64,000 nt of DNA from assembly GCA_022071945.1 (NCBI GenBank), contig JAJVIN010000005.1, positions 152,879 to 216,878 of the forward strand. Reading direction: 5' to 3'. Below are positions 1 to 8,745 of this stretch, one piece after another. The position numbers were made by a program, and so were the translations under genes. The notes under the pieces were generated by a model. It made no database searches and was not told the origin of the DNA. It worked only from the letters and a program-made list of their open reading frames with translations. Source of the stretch: Thermoanaerobaculia bacterium (lineage in GTDB: Bacteria > Acidobacteriota > Thermoanaerobaculia > UBA5066). Numbering within the stretch: the stretch's first letter is position 1; each line of letters opens with the position of its first letter.

Positions 1-1902
1 TTCCTCCGAGGAAACGGACAGAGATGTCACCGTCACATCATATCCCGGAGCCGCAATGAAAAAGCACCCTGTACCAACAGTCGGGGACGTGTTGAAGGAA
101 ACCCGTCCGTCGGCACCTGTATGCCGCTGATCGCTATTCCTTCCAGGCACGCCGGTGAACATGCGCACGGGAATGCCTGCCAGTCCGCCTCCGGCCGACC
201 CGACGAGCTTCAGCCTGATCTGGCCTTTTGGCTTCAGGACGAGCTTCACCGGCTCGGCGTCCCCGTCTTTCGGAAGATTCACAGTCACATCGTCGCTCGC
301 CACTCTCCCGGCGGCGGCCGCAAGGGTGTAACTTCCAGGCTCGAGACCGCCTACCTGAAACCTGCCGCCGGCCTCCAACTGTTGACTGCTCTTCTCACCT
401 GTACTCCTGTTCGTCACGTACAGCACTCCTCTTTCCGCGGGAGAGCCGTCTTCGTTGACCACCTCACCGTCGATCAGCCTTCCGCTCAGGAAGATGCTGA
501 ATTCGCCTTGTCCATTCGGGTTCCTTCGAATCTCGATGTCCAGCTTTCTTCGCACGGGGGGAACATCCGCGACAATATCCACGGGCCACGTCCCCAATCG
601 CGGCAGGAACCCCTCGACCTTGCCATCTTCATCCGACAACAAGGAAACGGAAGGCACGCCATGTTCCCGACCGAACACGACCTTCCCCTTCAGCGGCTGC
701 CCGCTCTGTTTGACGGTCCCATGGACGCGCTCGGCATCGAGCGTAATCACCTGGTCGGCCTGGCCGCCGGGCAGCACCCTGGACTCAGAGTCTCCCCACC
801 ACACATCCCCAGCACTCGTGTGAACCCTCACACGGTATTGAGCCTGTGCCTTGAGCCCCTCGCGCTCCCATCTACCTCCAGCCGAAGCCGGGGAGTTGGC
901 GACGACATCGGCCTTGCCGCTTCCGAGTAACTCGAGCAAGGAGACACGCCAGGGCTTTCCAGTGGGATCCTGTGGAGGGATCAACTGGAGCGAAAGCCGC
1001 ACGGGCTTCGAGAGAACAAGCGGAGACTTGAGGCGCGCCTCCGAGTTCTCCAACACCATCACAGCTTGCTTTGCCGGGACGAACCCGTCTTGTTCGGCAA
1101 CCACCTCCCACTGTCCTGGTGGAATGACATCCAACTGAAAGAAACCGCGGCCGTCGACGCTCGTGCTCGGCAGCGCGGGAGCAGTGGCGGGCAGTTTCGG
1201 ACTCGACGGGAGAGGCTGAAGTCGAACGCGACAACTGCCCGGCTTCGGCGCGCCCGCGATGGTGGACGACACGGTACCGACCAGGGATGCTCCTCTCTTG
1301 AACTCGAAGGAGCCGATCTTCAGAGGTGACTGGTTACTGGCGACCTGTCGCCAAAGATAGACGGCCACGAAGCCCTTCGACCGAAAGCTCAGATCCAGCG
1401 TTCCAGCGGGCACCACGCATCTGAACTCTCCGGTCTCGCCTATCGGGCAGTGCGCCTCTCCTTCGACGGATTCCCTCTCCCGAAGAGAGGACTCGGCGTG
1501 GTACCTGGCGGTCAGTTCCGGTGGAGCCGTGTTCAGCCCCTGAAACGAGGCACGGCCATCGATCCGTGCGGCCTGCCAGACATCGAGGAACCCCCTCTCC
1601 ACCGGCATCCAGCTGTCTCCGCCCCACCCCGCGGCCTCTACCCTCGCTTCCCATGCCCGGTCCGAGGGCAGATCCAGCTCGACCCAGCATTCGGCGTCTT
1701 TCGGGCACGAGAAATCCTTACGGAGCAGATCGCCCAGTCGATTCGCGGGCTGGGCTATTACAGTTCCCTCAACCGGCAGTTGAGAGAGCTTCCTTACGAT
1801 CTCGAGGCGCCGCGGTTCCGCCGCCAAGGGGGAGCCAACGAAGGTCACGAGAATCTGGAAGGCTAAAACACGATTCGGCCAGGTCCCATTGGCGGCTGCC
1901 AT
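1..1902 (-). CDS. Secreted/surface protein with carboxypeptidase-regulatory-like (CarboxypepD_reg/SpaA-type) beta-sandwich repeats, 3' end truncated by window edge
   Basis: Manual reverse-strand translation: ATG at 1902, open for 634 codons to position 1 (MAAANGTWPNRVLAFQILVTFVGSPLAAEPRRLEIV...GRLIDGEVVNEDGSPAERGVLYVTNRSTGEKSSQQLEAGGRFQVGGLEPGSYTLAAAAGRVASDDVTVNL...). Signal-like N-terminus and typical G.V.D..G.P..G..V...F.V.GL.PG.Y.L motifs. Absent from ORF track because it has no stop in the window. Confidence 0.85.
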   Translation of the reverse strand, partial: MAAANGTWPNRVLAFQILVTFVGSPLAAEPRRLEIVRKLSQLPVEGTVIAQPANRLGDLLRKDFSCPKDAECWVELDLPSDRAWEARVEAAGWGGDSWMPVERGFLDVWQAARIDGRASFQGLNTAPPELTARYHAESSLRERESVEGEAHCPIGETGEFRCVVPAGTLDLSFRSKGFVAVYLWRQVASNQSPLKIGSFEFKRGASLVGTVSSTIAGAPKPGSCRVRLQPLPSSPKLPATAPALPSTSVDGRGFFQLDVIPPGQWEVVAEQDGFVPAKQAVMVLENSEARLKSPLVLSKPVRLSLQLIPPQDPTGKPWRVSLLELLGSGKADVVANSPASAGGRWEREGLKAQAQYRVRVHTSAGDVWWGDSESRVLPGGQADQVITLDAERVHGTVKQSGQPLKGKVVFGREHGVPSVSLLSDEDGKVEGFLPRLGTWPVDIVADVPPVRRKLDIEIRRNPNGQGEFSIFLSGRLIDGEVVNEDGSPAERGVLYVTNRSTGEKSSQQLEAGGRFQVGGLEPGSYTLAAAAGRVASDDVTVNLPKDGDAEPVKLVLKPKGQIRLKLVGSAGGGLAGIPVRMFTGVPGRNSDQRHTGADGRVSFNTSPTVGTGCFFIAAPGYDVTVTSLSVSSEE

Positions 1903-1917
1903 TGTGCCTGCAGACTC

Positions 1918-2271
1918 TCAATTGTACGTGCAGGTACCGGCGTCAACGCAAGTCTGACCATAGTCTTCGTAGTCGCACCCGCAGCCTCCGTCCCAATCTG
2001 AGTAGGGACAAGTGGGGTAGCAGAAACCGTTGTCGTTGCAGGACTCGCTGCAAATCGTACAGTTCGTGACGCACGTCACGCCACCACCCCCTCCTCCAGG
2101 CGGATCCGGAATCTGGTGGCGAACCTCGTTTGTGGTGTGAGAGGGAGGCTGAACCCGCTTCCCGGGGCCGGAAACCCGATCACCGCCAAGGGCAAGATTC
2201 GCCGCGACTAGACTGAACGCTATCAACAGCGTTTGTGTGATTGACAGAGTAGATTGGGCCCGTTTCGTCAC
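1918..2271 (-). CDS. Small secreted Cys-rich protein (117 aa) with hydrophobic N-terminus, poly-Gly linker and 10 Cys in the C-terminal half
   Basis: GTG start at 2271 with GGAGG at 2278-2282. Sequence VTCVTNCTICSESCNDNGFCYPTCPYSDWDGGCGCDYEDYGQTCVDAGTCTYN. 15 bp upstream of the next gene, same strand. Confidence 0.75.
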   Translation of the reverse strand: MTKRAQSTLSITQTLLIAFSLVAANLALGGDRVSGPGKRVQPPSHTTNEVRHQIPDPPGGGGGGVTCVTNCTICSESCNDNGFCYPTCPYSDWDGGCGCDYEDYGQTCVDAGTCTYN

Positions 2272-2291
2272 TGAGCACCTCCGAATGGCGA

Positions 2292-2320
2292 ACGCTAGCA
2301 GGGGGGGGGGGCTTTGTCAA
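2292..2320 (-). promoter_or_regulatory. Putative sigma70-type promoter with C11 homopolymer in the spacer
   Basis: Minus strand reads TTGACA (2320-2315) - AAGCCCCCCCCCCCTGC (17 nt) - TAGCGT (2297-2292), with TGC giving an extended -10. SD and GTG start follow directly. Confidence 0.6.
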
Positions 2321-2390
2321 TGCAGGCACACTGCGGCCGCCAGATCCAAGTCCATCCCATGGGCTCTCGGAGGGTCGTGCTGAGGACCGC

Positions 2391-3944
2391 TCAGTGTCGC
2401 AACTCGAAGACCCGGGCCGTGCGAGCCTCGACCGGAATCGTTAGCCGGCCCTTCGCCCGCTCGATGGGAGACTGAGACTGGGTGGGCTCCAGAATCTCTT
2501 CCTCGAGCTGGAACGTCTTGCCTTCCAGGCCGAGGTCGGCGAACTCGAGTGGCACGAGGTGCCGCGAGCGGCTCCGGTTGAGCACGACGAGAACCGTCTC
2601 CTGGTCGAATGTCCGGGCGTAGACGATGGTTCCCGCCTTGGCGCCGAGGAACGTGAAGGAGCCGCGGCGCAGCGCGACGCTCTTTCTTCGGAGCGCGATG
2701 GCGGCCTTGAAGAAGTCGCGCATCGAGAGGTCCCAGCGAGATTGGTCCCAGGGGAAGGCGCCCCGGCACCAGGGGTCGCGGCGGCCCACCATTCCGATTT
2801 CGTCGCCGTAGTAGATGCTGGGCACGCCAGGGGACGTCATCTGCAAGAGCACGCCCAGCTGGAGGGCCGACCGGTCGCCTCCCGAGCACGTCAGGAACCT
2901 CGGCGTGTCGTGGCTGCCGAGGAGGTTGAGCTGCGAGTGGACGATCTCTGGCGGGTAGAGAGTCTGGAGCCGCTTGAAGGCCTTCACGAACTCGGGGGCC
3001 GAGAGAGTCCGCACGGTCCTCAGGCCGTTGGCCTCATGAACGACGTCGATGGCGGCGGGATCCGGGATGAAGCCGATGGCGGCCTTGGCGAACAGGTAAT
3101 TCGTGACGGCGTCGAACTGGTCGCCCGCAAGCCACCGCCGGCCGTCCTCCCAGATCTCGCCGATGATGAAGGCGTCTGGCCTCACGCGCTTGACCCTCTG
3201 CCTGAACTCGCGCCAGAACGAGTCGTCGTCGATCTCGTGTGGAACGTCGAGCCGCCACCCGTCGCTGCCGAACTTGATCCAGTTCTCGGCGATTCGCATG
3301 ATGTACTCGCGAACCTCGGGCGCCGACGTATTGAGTTTCGGGAGCGCCGGGAGACTCCACCAGCCCCGGTAGCCGATCGTCTCGAACGGCCCCGCCGCGT
3401 AGATGTCGCCCGCGGGGTAGGCATCGAGCGAGTGCCCCTCGGCCAGCCGCTCCCGGTCGACGTGGAACCAGTTGATGTAGGGAGAGTCGAGGCCGTTCTC
3501 GAGGATGTGGTGGAAGGCGAAGAACCCGCGGCCGGTGTGGTTGAAGACCCCGTCGAGAACGACCCGGATGCCGCGCCGGTGAGCCTCGTCGATGAGCTCA
3601 CGGAGGGCCTGGTTTCCACCGAGGAGGGGGTCGATGGTCTCGTAGTCGTAGGTGTGATACCTGTGGTTGGCGGGCGACGAGAACACGGGAGTCATGTAGA
3701 TCGCCGTCGCGCCGAGGTCCTGGATGTAATCGAGGTGCTCGGCGATCCCGAAGAGGTCCCCGCCCTTGAATCCGAAGGCCGTGACCGGAGAGTCCCAGCT
3801 CTCGAAGGGCCCCGGGGCGAAAAGCCTCCGGCTCCGGCAGAAGCGGTCGGGAAAGATCTGGTAGAAGACGGCGTCCTTCACCCACGAGGGCGTCATCGTG
3901 TCCGAATCGAGTTGAGGGAGCCAGGTTTCGGCGTTGACCTTCAT
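2391..3944 (-). CDS. Alpha-amylase family (GH13) glycoside hydrolase, neopullulanase/cyclomaltodextrinase-like
   Basis: Motifs AIYMTPVFSSPANHRYHTYDY, GIRVVLDGVFNHTG, DGWRLDVPHEID, IIGEIWED, LLGSHDTPRF: the GH13 conserved regions. Confidence 0.93.
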   Translation of the reverse strand: MKVNAETWLPQLDSDTMTPSWVKDAVFYQIFPDRFCRSRRLFAPGPFESWDSPVTAFGFKGGDLFGIAEHLDYIQDLGATAIYMTPVFSSPANHRYHTYDYETIDPLLGGNQALRELIDEAHRRGIRVVLDGVFNHTGRGFFAFHHILENGLDSPYINWFHVDRERLAEGHSLDAYPAGDIYAAGPFETIGYRGWWSLPALPKLNTSAPEVREYIMRIAENWIKFGSDGWRLDVPHEIDDDSFWREFRQRVKRVRPDAFIIGEIWEDGRRWLAGDQFDAVTNYLFAKAAIGFIPDPAAIDVVHEANGLRTVRTLSAPEFVKAFKRLQTLYPPEIVHSQLNLLGSHDTPRFLTCSGGDRSALQLGVLLQMTSPGVPSIYYGDEIGMVGRRDPWCRGAFPWDQSRWDLSMRDFFKAAIALRRKSVALRRGSFTFLGAKAGTIVYARTFDQETVLVVLNRSRSRHLVPLEFADLGLEGKTFQLEEEILEPTQSQSPIERAKGRLTIPVEARTARVFELRH

Positions 3945-4281
3945 CGGTGAAGGGATTCTAGACGGCGTTCACTCCGGCTCGATGACGGGAAAACGCACTC
4001 CGGGCTTCCGGCTCCGGCCCGAGACCGTTTGGATTTCCGGCAGGAGATCCCCGCTCGGCAAAAGCCACGGCGGAGCCGCGAGCCCTCGGAAAACTGCGCA
4101 GCGCACGATCGAGCCGCGGAACCTGCCCGCGGCGATTCTGGAAGAACTGCCCTGAAGGGTTACCATTCACGGGATCCGATCGGTCCGAAATCCGGACTTC
4201 ACGAGTCGGATCCCCGTTTCGTGTTTCCTTGTCGCCCACTGCCGCGAATGAGAGAGGGGACGCGATATCGAAAGGAGCCCC

Positions 4282-7200
4282 ATGTCGACAGGAAACAGAA
4301 GCCTCGTGAGTTCCATCGCGCTCGCCGTCCTTGTGTGCTTGACTGGCCCTGCCGGGGCGCTGGAGCCCCCGTCCGGCGGATCCCCGGGTGTGGCCACCGC
4401 CGCGAACGATCTGCGGCAAGTCGACCGCGATCTCGTCCGGCTCGGAGATTGGATTTCGGAGGTGGAGCGGTCGGGTTCCGCCGCACCGCCGGGACTCGAG
4501 TCGGATATCGCGAGCGTCCGGCCTCGCATCCGGCACGCCGTTTCCTTGCTGAAGGGGCTCCACTGGAGCGAGATCAGGACTGTTCTCGAGCAGGTCACGG
4601 ACCTGCATGGAAGAATGGCTCTCCTCGAGGACCGCCTGAAGAAGGCCGGGAGCCCGAGACCTTTCAGGCCTCCGGTCCGGCAGCCTTCCGCGAGAGCAGA
4701 AGGCTCGGGGGCGATCGCCGGCAGAATCACCGACTCAGTGACGGGCGCTCCCGTCGCGGGTGTCGTCGTCTTTGCGGGGTGGTGGGACTCCGCCGCCACG
4801 ACAAACGCGACGGGCGACTACCTGATCGAGGGCTTGCAGGCCGGGAGCTACGCGGTCTTCACCGACAATGAACTCGGCTATGTGGACGAGCTTTTCGACG
4901 ACCTCCCCTGCCAGAACGGCTGCTACCCGTCTGGAGGCTCTCTCGTCGCCGTCACCGATGGATTCGTGACGACCGGCGTCAACTTCGGGCTCGAAAGGTT
5001 CGGCTCGCTCTCGGGAAGCGTGACCGACAGTGCCACGAGCCAGCCGATCTCCGGCGTCAGCCTCCAACTCTACAACCAGTCCGGGAGCTACTGGGCATCT
5101 GCCTCGAGCGGCTCAGCGGGCACCTATGCATTCTCGGCGCTGCCCCCCGGGACCTACTACCTCAAGACCTACAGCTCGCGCTATTTCGACCAGCTCTACG
5201 ACGGCATTCCCTGCGAGGGAAGCAATGCCTGCCAGGTGACGAGCGGCATCCCGATCGCCGTCAGTCCCGGAGAGGCCCGGACGGGTGTCAACTTCTCACT
5301 CCAGCTCGGAGCGACCATCAAGGGAAGAGTGACCGCGGCGGCGACCGGGCAGCCTGTGGCGGGAACCAACGTCACCTTGACGAGGGGCGACGGAAGCCAT
5401 GCAGGCAGCACCAGCACAGGCCCCACGGGCTCCTACGCCTTCGACGGGCTTTCGGCAGGCACTTACTTCGCCGTCGCCTCAGGCTACTCGAACTACGCGG
5501 ATGTGCTTTACAGCGGGATCCTCTGCGAGCCCTCCTGTAACGTCACATCCGGCACTCCCATCCCGGCGGCCCTCGGACAGGTGACCAGCGGCATCGACTT
5601 CGCCCTGCCCCGGTTCGGAGCCTTCCAGGGAAGGGTGACGGACGTCGCGACAGGTTTTCCCGTGTCGAACGCGACCATCTACACGTACAGATCCAGTGGA
5701 ACCCTTGTGGACTACTCGGACTACGTGGACTCGGACGGCGGCTACACGTCGGGCGGTCTCCTGTCCGGGAACTACTTTGCCGTCGCCATGAGTCCAACGC
5801 ACCTGGACGAGTCTTTCGACGATCATCCCTGTCAACCGGCCTGCGATCCCGTCACGGGAACGAGCATCCCCGTCACCCTCGACTCCACCAGTTACGGAAT
5901 CGACTTCGCCCTCGATCTCGGAGGTGGCGTCGTCGGAAGGGTGACCGCCGCATCCAGCGGTCTCCCTCTCGCCAATCTGACGGTCGATCTGTTCGATGCG
6001 GGAGGAGCCTGGCTGAAGGGGGACACCAGCAACACCCAGGGCGACTTCACCTTCACGGACCTCGTCCCTGGAACCTACTTTGCCCGCGCAAGCCGTGATT
6101 CCTCCAGCATCTACATGAGGCAGCTCTTCAACGGAATCCCCTGCGAACCCTCCTGCACGGTCACGACGGGTACCCCGATCCCGGTCACCAAGGGATCGGC
6201 GACACGGGGCGTCAACTTCGCCCTTGCGAGATTCGGAAGCCTCTCTGGAGTCGTGACGGATGCCCGCACGGGGCTTCCGCTCACAAACCGTCTCGTGAAT
6301 GTCCACGACGCCCTCGGCAGTTACGTCCGCTCCGCGTTCACGGCGGAAGACGGGACGTTTACCGTGTATGGCCTCCTTCCCGGCACCTACTTCGCCTCCG
6401 CGGCTGCCTCCGGTTACATCTCGCAGCTCTTCAACACCCTCTCGTGCGCGACGCCGTGCACCGTGACCGCCGGCACGCCGATCCCCGTCCAGATCGGAAT
6501 GGACACTCCGGGAATCAACTTCGCCCTCGTGCCCTACGGGCTGATCACGGGCACGCTCACGGATGCCACGACCGGAGCAGATCTCGGATACGCGAGTCTG
6601 ACGCTCCACGACGCCGGCGGCAACGTCGTCGCCCGGAGCTACAGCGGCGCGGACGGCGTCTACATCTTCGGCGGGCTGGCGACCGGGACTTACTACCTCT
6701 CGACGCAGGTCTCCTCCGGCTACGTCAACTCCCTTTATCACGATCTCGATTGCCAGCCCTCTTGCGACGTCCTCTTCGGCACGCCGATCGCCGCGACGAT
6801 CGGCTCCCTCACCTCAGGTATCGACATCAAGCTCCGGAAGCCCTTCTTCGCCGACGTGAGTCTCGACCACTGGGCGCGGAAGCACATCGAGAGCGCCTAC
6901 ATCGCTGGCGTGACCGCGGGCTGCGCCACGAGCCCGCTTTCGTTCTGCCCGAACGTGAAGGTCTCGCGCTGGCAGATGGCCGTCCTCCTCGCTCGTGCCA
7001 TCGCGGGCTCGGACGCCGCGGTCCCCTCATCGGGCTTCGTCCCGGCCGGCGGCCCGTACAACTGCGCGCCAGGGGGCGCCAGCTTGTTCCCCTACGACGT
7101 GCCTCCCACGGACAGCGGCTGCCGGCACATCCACTACATCTATAGCATGGGCATTACGTCAGGCTGTGGAGACTTCTCGTTCTGTCCCGCGAACGAGATC

Positions 7201-7500
7201 ACACGCTCGGAAACGGCCGTCTTCTTCGCGCGGATGCTGGCTGGATCCGATTCCGCCGTTCCCGTCTCGGGAACCGTTCCGTCTGCCGGGACGTACAGCT
7301 GCACTCCTGGCGGAGCATCGCTCTTCCCCGCCGACGTGCCGCCCACCGACAGTGCCTGCCGGCACATCCACTACATCTATGGCGAAGGCGTGACACTCGG
7401 GTGCGCACCCGGCGCCTTCTGCCCCCTCTCCACTCTTCCGAGGGAACAGATGGCGGCGTTCCTCGCCCGCGTTTTCAACCTGACGCGCTACAACTTCTAG
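4282..7500 (+). CDS. Large surface protein: seven ~105-aa CarboxypepD_reg-like repeats plus C-terminal SLH domains
   Basis: Signal peptide-like N-terminus. Repeats of the form G.(V/I)TD..TG.P(V/I)....L....G....GTY.F..L..GTYF......Y...L(Y/F)..(I/L)PC...C.VT.GTPI.V. C-terminus FADVSLDHWARKHIESAYIAGVTAGC...ITRSETAVFFARML...LPREQMAAFLARVF (SLH). Confidence 0.9.
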   Translation: MSTGNRSLVSSIALAVLVCLTGPAGALEPPSGGSPGVATAANDLRQVDRDLVRLGDWISEVERSGSAAPPGLESDIASVRPRIRHAVSLLKGLHWSEIRTVLEQVTDLHGRMALLEDRLKKAGSPRPFRPPVRQPSARAEGSGAIAGRITDSVTGAPVAGVVVFAGWWDSAATTNATGDYLIEGLQAGSYAVFTDNELGYVDELFDDLPCQNGCYPSGGSLVAVTDGFVTTGVNFGLERFGSLSGSVTDSATSQPISGVSLQLYNQSGSYWASASSGSAGTYAFSALPPGTYYLKTYSSRYFDQLYDGIPCEGSNACQVTSGIPIAVSPGEARTGVNFSLQLGATIKGRVTAAATGQPVAGTNVTLTRGDGSHAGSTSTGPTGSYAFDGLSAGTYFAVASGYSNYADVLYSGILCEPSCNVTSGTPIPAALGQVTSGIDFALPRFGAFQGRVTDVATGFPVSNATIYTYRSSGTLVDYSDYVDSDGGYTSGGLLSGNYFAVAMSPTHLDESFDDHPCQPACDPVTGTSIPVTLDSTSYGIDFALDLGGGVVGRVTAASSGLPLANLTVDLFDAGGAWLKGDTSNTQGDFTFTDLVPGTYFARASRDSSSIYMRQLFNGIPCEPSCTVTTGTPIPVTKGSATRGVNFALARFGSLSGVVTDARTGLPLTNRLVNVHDALGSYVRSAFTAEDGTFTVYGLLPGTYFASAAASGYISQLFNTLSCATPCTVTAGTPIPVQIGMDTPGINFALVPYGLITGTLTDATTGADLGYASLTLHDAGGNVVARSYSGADGVYIFGGLATGTYYLSTQVSSGYVNSLYHDLDCQPSCDVLFGTPIAATIGSLTSGIDIKLRKPFFADVSLDHWARKHIESAYIAGVTAGCATSPLSFCPNVKVSRWQMAVLLARAIAGSDAAVPSSGFVPAGGPYNCAPGGASLFPYDVPPTDSGCRHIHYIYSMGITSGCGDFSFCPANEITRSETAVFFARMLAGSDSAVPVSGTVPSAGTYSCTPGGASLFPADVPPTDSACRHIHYIYGEGVTLGCAPGAFCPLSTLPREQMAAFLARVFNLTRYNF
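4708..6840 (+). repeat. Seven degenerate ~105-aa (about 315-bp) tandem beta-sandwich repeats within the SLH protein
   Basis: Repeat starts GAIAGRITDSVTG, GSLSGSVTDSATS, ATIKGRVTAAATG, GAFQGRVTDVATG, GGVVGRVTAASSG, GSLSGVVTDARTG, GLITGTLTDATTG, each ending with a paired-Cys (PC-x3-4-C) segment. Confidence 0.85.
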
Positions 7501-7517
7501 CTTCCGGCCAGATCTAC

Positions 7518-7544
7518 GGCCCGGCCCCATTCGGAGGCCGGGCC
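7518..7544. terminator. Hairpin between convergent genes (possible bidirectional terminator)
   Basis: Perfect 9-bp inverted repeat GGCCCGGCC-ccattcgga-GGCCGGGCC between stop 7500 (+) and stop 7555 (-). No strong U tract. Confidence 0.5.
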
Positions 7545-7554
7545 TCTCTCACCC

Positions 7555-8058
7555 TCAGGCGCTCGCCTGCCGGCCCACCTCGCGGGCGAGCCCCCTCACG
7601 AGAGCCGCGGCCTCGGGCAGCACTCGCAGGACTCTGGGAGAGAGTTCCGTCGACAGAGGCACCCCCTCTCCCGAAATCTCCGCGACCGAGACGGTCACCA
7701 GCACGACTTCCGGCTTCGCCCCGAGAAGGGCCGCCGACTCGAGCAGGTCACGCAGCCCGATGTCGTGGGCGCTGAGCGTCCGGGGCATGTCGGTGAGCGA
7801 CCTCGGCCTCAGGACCCTGATCGTCCCAGGCGGTTCGCCGTCCATCGTCGCGTCCACCATCACGATCCGCTCGTGCTCACAGAGGTAGGAGAGCAGGTGG
7901 AATCCGCCCGTTCCGCCATCGAGAACCGTGACCCTCTCCGGCCACTCCTCTCGCTCCAGTTCCCGTACGACATGAATGCCGATCCCCTCGTCCCGCATCA
8001 ATAGATTCCCGACCCCGAGGACCAGGACCCGCGGGGATGCCACGGCTGCAGCCGTCAC
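7555..8058 (-). CDS. hyaD: HyaD/HybD-family [NiFe]-hydrogenase maturation endopeptidase
   Basis: VLVLGVGNLLMRDEGIGIHVVREL...VTVLDGGTGGFHLL...MVDATMDGEPPGTI. GTG start at 8058 overlaps the TGA of the cytochrome b gene (GTGA); the longer ORF-track start is antisense padding. Confidence 0.92.
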   Translation of the reverse strand: MTAAAVASPRVLVLGVGNLLMRDEGIGIHVVRELEREEWPERVTVLDGGTGGFHLLSYLCEHERIVMVDATMDGEPPGTIRVLRPRSLTDMPRTLSAHDIGLRDLLESAALLGAKPEVVLVTVSVAEISGEGVPLSTELSPRVLRVLPEAAALVRGLAREVGRQASA

Positions 8059-8735
8059 CGGACCTCGCCGCGCTTCTCGATGAATTTCCAGCCGCCCGCC
8101 ATGGACGAGATGACGCCTCGCCCCTCCACGTAGTCGTGGTAGAAGACGAGGTAGACGTGCACCATCGAGAACAGGATGAAGAACCACATCATCGCGTGGT
8201 GCCACTGCCTCACCGCGAAGTCCCCACCCATCAAGGGAACAATCCACTTGAAGAGCTTCGGCAGCGCCGCGTGGCTCATGGCCGCGTACATCCCGAATCC
8301 CGTCAGGCACTGGAAGACGAACGCGAGGAAGCTCAGGAAGTAGGTGAACCCCGCCAGTGCGTTGTGGCCGATCGATTCCAGGGGCTCCGCGCGGGCCTGC
8401 AGGATGTCGACCTTGAGGACGTCAACGATCTCCTTCCACTGCGACTTCTTCGTGGGAATGAACTGGTGCCATCTCGCATAGCGGTTTCCGGCGAAACCCC
8501 AGTAGACGCGGAAGACGAAGTTGAAGAAGAAGGCAAACGCCGCGATGAAGTGGATGAAGCGAACCGTCCCGAACCAGTAGGAGAACGAGGCCTCGCGCGC
8601 CGTCTGGATCGCCACGGGCCGGCCGATGAGATAGCCCGTCACCACCAGGACGAGGATGCACAACGCGTTGACCCAGTGATAGACGCGGACGGGAAGCTCC
8701 CAGACGTAGACACGGCGGATCTGAGCCTTGCTCAT
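8055..8735 (-). CDS. hyaC: [NiFe]-hydrogenase b-type cytochrome subunit
   Basis: VYVWELPVRVYHWVNALCILVLVVTGYLIG... with conserved His and transmembrane helices; between hydrogenase large subunit and protease genes. Confidence 0.93.
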   Translation of the reverse strand: MSKAQIRRVYVWELPVRVYHWVNALCILVLVVTGYLIGRPVAIQTAREASFSYWFGTVRFIHFIAAFAFFFNFVFRVYWGFAGNRYARWHQFIPTKKSQWKEIVDVLKVDILQARAEPLESIGHNALAGFTYFLSFLAFVFQCLTGFGMYAAMSHAALPKLFKWIVPLMGGDFAVRQWHHAMMWFFILFSMVHVYLVFYHDYVEGRGVISSMAGGWKFIEKRGEVR

Positions 8736-8745
8736 CGGCTGTTCC

